Shown piece by piece: positions 58,935-64,000 of a DNA stretch of 64,000 nt (positions are counted from its first letter, which is position 1; each line of letters begins with the position of its first letter). The translations under genes and the position numbers were made by a program. The notes under the pieces are model-generated. The model saw only the letters and a list, made by a program, of their open reading frames with translations, had not been told where the DNA came from and made no database searches. The stretch comes from Anaerosporobacter mobilis DSM 15930 (GTDB lineage Bacteria > Bacillota > Clostridia > Lachnospirales > Lachnospiraceae). Location: positions 124,001 to 188,000 of the forward strand of contig NZ_FRCP01000009.1 of assembly GCF_900142955.1 (NCBI RefSeq), written 5' to 3'.

Positions 58935-59525
58935 ATGACAGAGAAAGAAAAAGCAGCGGCAGGATACCTATACGATAACAACTATGACAAAGAGTTAGTA
59001 AAAGAAAGAACAGCATGTAAAGACAAATGCTATAAATTTAATCAATTAATGCCGTCGCAATATGAAGAACAAAAAGCGTTAATAAAAGAAATTATGGGAA
59101 AGACAAAGGATAATTTTGTGATTACAGCACCCTTTTGGTGTGACTGTGGCTATAACATAGAAATCGGAGAGAATTTTTACTCCAATCATAATTGTGTAAT
59201 TCTAGATTGCGCCAAGGTTGTTTTTGGTGATAATGTATTCATTGCACCGAATTGTTGTTTCTCAACAGCAGGACACCCAATTGATGCGAAGCAGAGAAAT
59301 CAAGGACTGGAATATGCATATCCAATTACTGTTGGTAATGATGTATGGTTTGGAGCGGGCGTAGTAGTTCTTCCAGGAGTTACAATTGGAGATAATACCG
59401 TTATTGGAGCGGGTAGTGTGGTAAATAAAGATATTCCTTCTGGTGTTATTGCAGTGGGTAATCCATGTAAGCCAATTCGTGAGATTACAGAAGCGGATAA
59501 AGAGAAATATAAGATGTTAAAATAG
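58935..59525 (+). CDS. Maltose/galactoside O-acetyltransferase family protein
   Basis: From ATG 58935 (GGAGG upstream) the protein has 196 residues. The N-terminal MAC domain (EKEKAAAGYLYDNNYDKELV and a C-x-x-K-C segment) is followed by hexapeptide repeats forming a left-handed beta helix, ending GVTIGDNTVIGAGSVVNKDI, and the CoA-site pattern AVGNPCKPIREI. The catalytic His lies in CFSTAGHPID near 113. It acetylates a sugar hydroxyl for detoxification or metabolism. The following isomerase gene lies 28 bp downstream, and the two probably form an operon. Confidence 0.9.
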   Translation: MTEKEKAAAGYLYDNNYDKELVKERTACKDKCYKFNQLMPSQYEEQKALIKEIMGKTKDNFVITAPFWCDCGYNIEIGENFYSNHNCVILDCAKVVFGDNVFIAPNCCFSTAGHPIDAKQRNQGLEYAYPITVGNDVWFGAGVVVLPGVTIGDNTVIGAGSVVNKDIPSGVIAVGNPCKPIREITEADKEKYKMLK

Positions 59526-59553
59526 TTGGTTGGAGCGTGTGGAGGGGAAAACA

Positions 59554-60327
59554 ATGGTTAGCATTTATGATTGGTTTGGATATGGGGTGCCAATAAAAGA
59601 ACGATATAAATTGATAAAAGAAGCCGGGTTTGAAGCAGTTCTGTTGTGGTGGAGTGATGGATTTGGACGTGGAGCAGGTTATCGTGAAGGTGTGAAGTTA
59701 GCAAGAAGTGCTGGTTTGCTTATAGAGAACATACATACACCTGTACAACAGCAAAATGATTTATCACTTGATAATCTAGCTGGAGAGAGTCTTTTGGACT
59801 GCTATTTGCAATGTATCAAAGATTGTTCTGATTTTGATATACCCACTATGGTGGTGCATCTGCCAAGTGATCAATATCCACTTAATGAGTTAGGAATGAA
59901 TCGAATAAAGAAAATAACAGAGATAGCAGAAGATTATAGAATTAAAGTGGCCATGGAAAATTTGTTTAATGTTAGCAATGTAGCAGGTGTTTTGGATTCA
60001 ATCCCATCAGAACAAATAGGCTTTTGCTATGATTGTTGCCATCATGCAAATAATGAAACAGCAGGTGATTTATTAGGCAAATACGGTAATCGATTAATGG
60101 CATTACATTTACATGATAATGGTGGAGAAAAGAAACAGCATCAGTTACCTATGGATGGAAATATAGATTGGATTGATGTAATGAGAAAAATATCTGAAAC
60201 TGGCTATAAAGGATCGACAGCCTTAGAACCTATGAACTGGGATTATGAAAATATATCTATAGAGGAATTTTTATTAAAAGCATTTGAAAAAGTGAAACGA
60301 TTAGAAAAAATGAGGTTTGAATTATAG
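59554..60327 (+). CDS. Sugar phosphate isomerase/epimerase (xylose isomerase-like TIM barrel)
   Basis: From ATG 59554 (GGAGGGG upstream) the protein has 257 residues. The AP-endonuclease-2/xylose-isomerase-like barrel is shown by VSIYDWFGYGVPIKERYKLI at the start, VVHLPSD near 109, VAMENLFN near 139 (metal-binding Glu), GFCYDCCHHANN near 161 (metal Asp and His), LHLHDNGGEKKQHQLPMDG near 188 and ALEPMNW near 229 (Glu). The substrate is a sugar or cyclitol, not identified. It follows the acetyltransferase gene. Confidence 0.85.
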   Translation: MVSIYDWFGYGVPIKERYKLIKEAGFEAVLLWWSDGFGRGAGYREGVKLARSAGLLIENIHTPVQQQNDLSLDNLAGESLLDCYLQCIKDCSDFDIPTMVVHLPSDQYPLNELGMNRIKKITEIAEDYRIKVAMENLFNVSNVAGVLDSIPSEQIGFCYDCCHHANNETAGDLLGKYGNRLMALHLHDNGGEKKQHQLPMDGNIDWIDVMRKISETGYKGSTALEPMNWDYENISIEEFLLKAFEKVKRLEKMRFEL

Positions 60328-60382
60328 ATAATTAGAATATGGTGTAGTAATAATTAGTTTGAAATAATCAATCTCTTAAAGT

Positions 60383-60428
60383 CAGGTAGGATATATTCTA
60401 TTACGAATATATCCTACCTGTCTTTTGG
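60383..60428 (+). terminator. Intrinsic terminator of the acetyltransferase-isomerase operon
   Basis: CAGGTAGGATATATTC pairs perfectly with GAATATATCCTACCTG around TATTAC, followed by TCTTTT. Confidence 0.9.
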
Positions 60429-60489
60429 TTATTAGACTGTACCTGATTACATTAGTTTAAGAGTTACATTATACATTTGTAGCTTGATA

Positions 60490-61086
60490 TTATTCATATG
60501 GACTTTTAAGGGGCTTTTGAACAGCGTTCTCAGGAATGGTATCTTCAAATTTATAGAGTTCTGATCCATCGTTACTATATCCTAAAATATCAAATTTGGT
60601 TCCTTGGAAGCCATTCATATAGACCAACCAAATTCTATAATCGTCAGTTTCAATTATCTTAGCGTCTTTTATTTCAGAGTTATTATTTCGTTTCACACTA
60701 ACTTTTTCTATCTTATCGTTTAATATTACCCCAAAGTATATTGGTAAAGAAGTTTTCTTAATTGCAGGAAAGTATTGAGCCGTTAGATCTATTCTGTCCA
60801 ATCCCTCAAAAGAAGAAACTCCACTATATAAATCCTTATAGCCAAATATATTTTCGCTAACAAACGCAGTAGAAAGATATTTGTTAGAGTTATCTGTATT
60901 ACTCATAAAAACAATACTTCCTTGAGCAGTCGGCTCCTCATGTATTATTTTTAAATTGCTATTGGATTCAATACCTAATGCTTGTTTGACACTATTTTTT
61001 CTACCACTGGAATGAATTACTATACCTATTACGATTACGAGTACAGCTACAATTAATGTACATATAATTATAATCTTCTTTTTAAT
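60490..61086 (-). CDS. Membrane-anchored hypothetical protein with apparent ATT start
   Basis: The frame encodes a single N-terminal membrane helix (IIIICTLIVAVLVIVIGIVI) and an extracytoplasmic domain of about 165 residues with no recognised family. The only ATG/GTG/TTG start is TTG 61116, which has no ribosome site. AAGGGGGAG (61101-61093) lies 6 nt before an ATT at 61086, the same arrangement as the gene at 39789. I therefore place the start at 61086 (198 residues); a TTG start would give 208. It is monocistronic and its role is unknown. Confidence 0.6.
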   Translation of the reverse strand: MKKKIIIICTLIVAVLVIVIGIVIHSSGRKNSVKQALGIESNSNLKIIHEEPTAQGSIVFMSNTDNSNKYLSTAFVSENIFGYKDLYSGVSSFEGLDRIDLTAQYFPAIKKTSLPIYFGVILNDKIEKVSVKRNNNSEIKDAKIIETDDYRIWLVYMNGFQGTKFDILGYSNDGSELYKFEDTIPENAVQKPLKSPYE

Positions 61087-61394
61087 ACTAATCTCCCCCT
61101 TGCTTATGCCTAACAACAGTTTAACATGCTCATATATTTTATAATATCATAACAAACTTAATAAATTATTACAATGTTCTTATATGTAAATTCAAACTCT
61201 CAGAAAATGTATAAAACCAATTTATCATTACTGAGCCGTAGTGTGTTTGAGTCATAGTACTTTAATTATAAAAATTAAGCCTATCTTTCGAAAAACATAA
61301 TAATCATAAGAAAGTGAAAATAACCTCGTTTTTCATACTGTAATATGCATAAAACACTCGCAAGATTTGTGGGCATTTTATACAATCACGTGTA

Positions 61395-61480
61395 TTGTGG
61401 AATAAAATTACAGTACCTATAATGATACCAATAGAACACAAGCAATGTTACTAGCTGAGTAGATAACAGGTATGTTCTAT
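61395..61480 (+). promoter_or_regulatory. nifH promoter and leader hairpin
   Basis: TTGTGG (61395-61400), 17 bp and TATAAT (61418-61423) form a plausible sigma-A promoter; no -24/-12 sigma-54 element is seen. The predicted start at about 61430 coincides with a hairpin: ATAGAACA (61431-61438) pairs with TGTTCTAT (61473-61480), enclosing GTTA-CTA...TAG-A-TAAC. The rest of 61087-61394 is AT-rich without recognisable features. Confidence 0.55.
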
Positions 61481-61523
61481 CAAGAAATCAAACATAAAAT
61501 AGTTGAAAATGGAGGTAAGTGCT

Positions 61524-62342
61524 ATGAGACAGTTGGCTATCTACGGAAAAGGTGGAATTGGTAAATCAACAACAACACAAAACTTAACAGCAGGGCTAGC
61601 AGAGATGGGGAAACAAATTATGATTGTTGGCTGTGACCCGAAAGCAGATTCAACCAGACTAGTACTGGGTGGGCTTGCACAAAGAACCGTACTTGATACA
61701 CTTCGTGAAGAAGGTGACGACATTGATCTTGACCAAATTATGAAAACTGGTTATGGAAATATTCGTGGTGTAGAATCTGGCGGACCAGAACCAGGTGTTG
61801 GTTGCGCAGGACGAGGTATCATCACATCAATTAACTTACTAGAACAACTTGGAGCTTACACCGATGATCTTGACTATGTATTCTATGACGTTCTTGGTGA
61901 CGTAGTATGTGGTGGATTCGCAATGCCTATTCGTGAAGGTAAAGCGCAAGAAATCTACATCGTATGTTCTGGAGAGATGATGGCATTATATGCAGCTAAC
62001 AATATTTCAAAAGGTATTTTAAAATATGCGTCAACAGGTGGTGTTCGTCTTGGTGGTCTTATCTGTAATTCAAGAAAGGTAGACGGAGAACAAGGTCTTG
62101 TTGAAGCAGTTGCAGCAAAGATTGGAACGCAGATGATACATTTTGTACCTCGTGACAATGCTGTTCAGCGAGCAGAGATTAACAAGAAAACTGTAATTGA
62201 CTATAGCCCACAAGAACCACAAGCCGATGAGTATAGACAACTTGCTAAAAAAGTGGATGAGAACCAGATGCTGGTTGTTCCAAAGCCAATGAAGATTGAT
62301 GAGCTTGAAGCAATCTTAATGGAACATGGAATGATGGAGTAA
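61524..62342 (+). CDS. nifH: Nitrogenase iron protein (dinitrogenase reductase)
   Basis: The 272-residue protein is the ATP-dependent electron donor to dinitrogenase. P-loop GKGGIGKST occupies residues 8-16, the [4Fe-4S] ligands are Cys94 (GVGCAGRG) and Cys129 (VVCGG), and Arg97 in CAGRG is the residue used for ADP-ribosylation in other species. ATG 61524 has GGAGG 8 nt upstream; in-frame ATG 61509 and TTG 61503 are rejected. It opens the nif operon, followed by the PII-like nifI genes and nifD, the order known from methanogens and anaerobes. Confidence 0.97.
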   Translation: MRQLAIYGKGGIGKSTTTQNLTAGLAEMGKQIMIVGCDPKADSTRLVLGGLAQRTVLDTLREEGDDIDLDQIMKTGYGNIRGVESGGPEPGVGCAGRGIITSINLLEQLGAYTDDLDYVFYDVLGDVVCGGFAMPIREGKAQEIYIVCSGEMMALYAANNISKGILKYASTGGVRLGGLICNSRKVDGEQGLVEAVAAKIGTQMIHFVPRDNAVQRAEINKKTVIDYSPQEPQADEYRQLAKKVDENQMLVVPKPMKIDELEAILMEHGMME

Positions 62343-62462
62343 TCAATAGGGAATTTGTGAAGATATAAAGATACATGAAGATACATAGTATAAAGATGTT
62401 GTTGTTTATAGAGGATAAGATCACAAAGTGATAGAGAGCTTCTATAAAAGAAAGGAGAAATT

Positions 62463-62789
62463 ATGTACCTTATAAGATCAATCATTAGACCTGAAAAAGT
62501 GAATGAGGTTTTATCTGAATTATTATCAGCGGGATTTCCTGCTGTTACAAAGATGGATGTATATGGTAGAGGTAAACAAAAGGGAATCCGAATTGGAGAT
62601 GTTACATATGATGAGATTCCTAAAGAGATGCTTTTGATGGTAGTTAAGGATGAAGATAAAGATGATGCCATAAAGATTATTATGAAATACGCTAGAACAG
62701 GTGCGAATGGTAATTACGGTGATGGTAAGATATTTGTTAGTCCGGTTGAAGAGGCTTATACAATCAGTACGAAAACTAAAGAATTATAG
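62463..62789 (+). CDS. nifI1: PII-family nitrogenase regulator NifI1
   Basis: The 108-residue protein has the GlnB fold: YLIRSIIRPEKVNEVLSEL at the start, FPAVTKMDVYGRGKQKGI near 23-40, a short T-loop, and the C-terminal ARTGANGNYGDGKIFVSPVE, with the GDGKIFV motif that contacts ATP and 2-oxoglutarate. In methanogens NifI1 and NifI2 form a complex that inhibits dinitrogenase when nitrogen is sufficient. AAGGAG precedes the ATG. Confidence 0.95.
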   Translation: MYLIRSIIRPEKVNEVLSELLSAGFPAVTKMDVYGRGKQKGIRIGDVTYDEIPKEMLLMVVKDEDKDDAIKIIMKYARTGANGNYGDGKIFVSPVEEAYTISTKTKEL

Positions 62790-62800
62790 GGGGTGCTGCC

Positions 62801-63187
62801 ATGAAAGAAGTCTTAATAATAGTTAGGCAAGATAAAGTGAGTAAGACAAAAGTAGCATTAACAGAAGCAGGAATTCTAGGTTTTACATGCAGAAAGGTCA
62901 TGGGAAGAGGTAAGAAATTATTTTCTTCAGAATTGTGTTCTGTACTAGATAATGGTGATGTACCTACGAATTCAATTGGTGAGTGTTTTACGGAAGGAAG
63001 TCGTTTGATACCAAAACGTCTATTCGTAATTATGGCTCAAGATGAAGATGTAGATAAAATTATTGAAGCAACTATGGAAGTAAACAGTACAGGAAATCCT
63101 GGTGACGGTAAAATCTTTGTAATGCCGGTTATTACATCATATCGTATTAGAGATGGAAAGCAACAGGAAGACTCTGATTCCTATTAG
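62801..63187 (+). CDS. nifI2: PII-family nitrogenase regulator NifI2
   Basis: The 128-residue protein is the longer partner: EVLIIVRQDKVSKTKVALTE near the start, RKVMGRGKKLF near 31-41, a longer T-loop, and TGNPGDGKIFVMPV near 102-115. The length and the spacing between helices fit NifI2 rather than GlnB/GlnK. It lies 11 bp after nifI1 with GGGGGTG in front, and 14 bp before the leader frame that precedes nifD. Confidence 0.93.
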   Translation: MKEVLIIVRQDKVSKTKVALTEAGILGFTCRKVMGRGKKLFSSELCSVLDNGDVPTNSIGECFTEGSRLIPKRLFVIMAQDEDVDKIIEATMEVNSTGNPGDGKIFVMPVITSYRIRDGKQQEDSDSY

Positions 63188-63201
63188 GAAGGAGGTATAG
63201 A

Positions 63202-63297
63202 GTGAAAGATAAGTCTTTCACACGGCGATTTGGTACCCAAAGTCAACAAGTTGACTTGCACAAATTCGCCAGACTTTTGAAAGGGCATGGTGATTAA
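63202..63297 (+). CDS. Putative leader peptide before nifD
   Basis: A GTG at 63202, with AAGGAGG 6 nt upstream, opens a 31-codon frame beginning VKDKSFTRRFGTQSQQ and ending LLKGHGD, whose TAA (63295-63297) is one base before the nifD ATG. The same RNA can form GTGAAAGA/TCTTTCAC, GGCGATTTG/CAAATTCGCC and AAGTCAAC/GTTGACTT hairpins. The layout parallels the leader at 9687-9767. Translation could be coupled to nifD; whether the peptide is made is unknown. Confidence 0.45.
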   Translation: MKDKSFTRRFGTQSQQVDLHKFARLLKGHGD

Positions 63298-63298
63298 T

Positions 63299-64000
63299 AT
63301 GGTTTTACATGGAAACGAATTAAGAGATAAAGTTCTAGAAAAATATAGTGCAAAAGTATATAGAAACAGAAAGCAACATGTTCTATCCATTGATCCAGAA
63401 GCAAGCAATGAGATTACTGCAAACGTGCGTACCATACCTGGTATTATTACACAAAGAGGTTGTTGCTATGCGGGGTGTAAAGGTGTAGTTCTAGGTCCAA
63501 TGAGTGACAATGCAATTATTGTACATGGGCCAATTGGTTGCTCTTTCTACACTTGGGGAACCAGAAGACATAAGCAAGTGGAAACAGACAGACATGGTGA
63601 ACATGCAGATTGTTATGTGGAATATTGTTTTTCAACGGATATGCAAGAGCCGAATATCGTATTCGGTGGTGAGAAGAAACTAAAAAAGGCGATAGAGGAA
63701 TGTATGGCGATCTATAAACCTAAGATGCTTAGTATCTGCTCCACATGTCCAGTTGGTCTTATCGGTGATGACATTCATGCGATTGCAAAATGGGCGAGAG
63801 AAGAATATCCGGGTTTAATGTGTATAGCATTCTCTTGTGAAGGTTACAAAGGCGTTACACAATCCGCAGGTCATCATATTGCCTCCAATCAAATCATTCG
63901 CTTTATTGTTGGTACTGGAGATCATAAACCACAGAAGAAATTCTCTGTCAATATTCTTGGTGAATATAATATCGGTGGTGATGGTTGGGAGATAGAAAGA
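63299..64000 (+). CDS. nifD: Nitrogenase molybdenum-iron protein alpha chain (partial, runs off the window)
   Basis: The frame runs from ATG 63299 to the window end (234 codons seen) without a stop. P-cluster cysteine regions are visible: ITQRGCCYAGCKGVVLGP near 45-62, VHGPIGCSFYTWG near 70-82 and LSICSTCPVGLIGDDI near 143-158. The FeMo-cofactor end lies beyond the window. It encodes the catalytic alpha subunit that reduces N2 to ammonia. GAAAGG with a 13-nt spacer precedes the ATG, and the leader frame ends one base before it. Confidence 0.95.
   Translation, partial: MVLHGNELRDKVLEKYSAKVYRNRKQHVLSIDPEASNEITANVRTIPGIITQRGCCYAGCKGVVLGPMSDNAIIVHGPIGCSFYTWGTRRHKQVETDRHGEHADCYVEYCFSTDMQEPNIVFGGEKKLKKAIEECMAIYKPKMLSICSTCPVGLIGDDIHAIAKWAREEYPGLMCIAFSCEGYKGVTQSAGHHIASNQIIRFIVGTGDHKPQKKFSVNILGEYNIGGDGWEIER

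Noticed and set aside
61160..61520. Sigma-54 promoter or NifA site for nifH
   Set aside because: No GG-N10-GC element or TGT-N10-ACA site was found; a sigma-A type promoter fits better.
62201..62671. Reverse 156-residue frame across nifH and nifI1
   Set aside because: Overlaps two certain genes on the other strand and has no family features.
1..64000. tRNA, rRNA, transposase, integrase or prophage genes
   Set aside because: None was recognised on either strand.

Overview
The window is low-GC DNA from an anaerobic, spore-forming Firmicute. The gene content fits the Lachnospiraceae, and the whole set resembles Clostridium (Lachnoclostridium) phytofermentans; that species assignment is inference from gene content, not a database match. 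Supporting features are a nifH-nifI1-nifI2-nifD operon, the clostridial anaerobic sulfite reductase operon with its FNT channel, CotF-type spore coat proteins, a CgeB-type glycosyltransferase, a large extracellular amylase and many intrinsic terminators. No rRNA, tRNA, CRISPR array, insertion sequence or phage gene was found.

Layout. 0-1.6 kb: a truncated reverse-strand gene and glutamate dehydrogenase. 1.9-8.4 kb: a 2H phosphoesterase, a BFD-type [2Fe-2S] protein with a Crp-family regulator, a lipoprotein, and the FNT-asrA-asrB-asrC sulfite reduction operon. A GTGA-N6-TCAC palindrome sits exactly 41.5 bp upstream of the predicted asr start. 8.6-15 kb: an iron-siderophore importer (permease, ATPase, binding lipoprotein) with a siderophore-type esterase, a PadR/membrane protein pair, and an AraC regulator. 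The AraC gene and the importer share an 18-bp palindromic operator.

15.3-31.7 kb: a polysaccharide and protein-glycosylation island. It encodes UDP-ManNAc dehydrogenase, UDP-GlcNAc 2-epimerase, two nucleotide-sugar 4,6-dehydratases, an aminotransferase, a WecD-like N-acetyltransferase, an RmlD-like reductase, several glycosyltransferases including a CgeB-like one, and four unusual proteins that look like spore-surface components. Several of its promoters fit the mother-cell sigma-K pattern (AC, 16-17 bp, CATANNNTA). I read it as a spore-surface glycan locus.

31.8-41 kb: a five-gene peptide/nickel-type ABC importer, a Cys-rich DUF1540 protein, a phosphopantetheinyl transferase, small membrane proteins, an orphan C-terminal fragment of a glycosidase, and a protein gene that appears to start at ATT. 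41-49.3 kb: a secreted multidomain alpha-amylase behind a palindromic operator, a DUF1002 protein, a secreted purple-acid-phosphatase-like enzyme behind Pho-box-like repeats, a YibE/F protein and two CotF-like coat proteins. 49.6-61 kb: an OPT transporter, an MFS transporter, a heterodimeric ABC exporter behind a promoter-proximal attenuator, and assorted enzymes and hypotheticals. 61.4-64 kb: the start of the nif operon, with nifD running off the window.

The most unusual signals are regulatory. Five genes share a start-site cassette (GAAAGG, about 13 nt ending in TTART, then ATG). Two of them, the siderophore ATPase and nifD, are preceded by related hairpin-rich leaders that also read as short GTG-initiated open frames.
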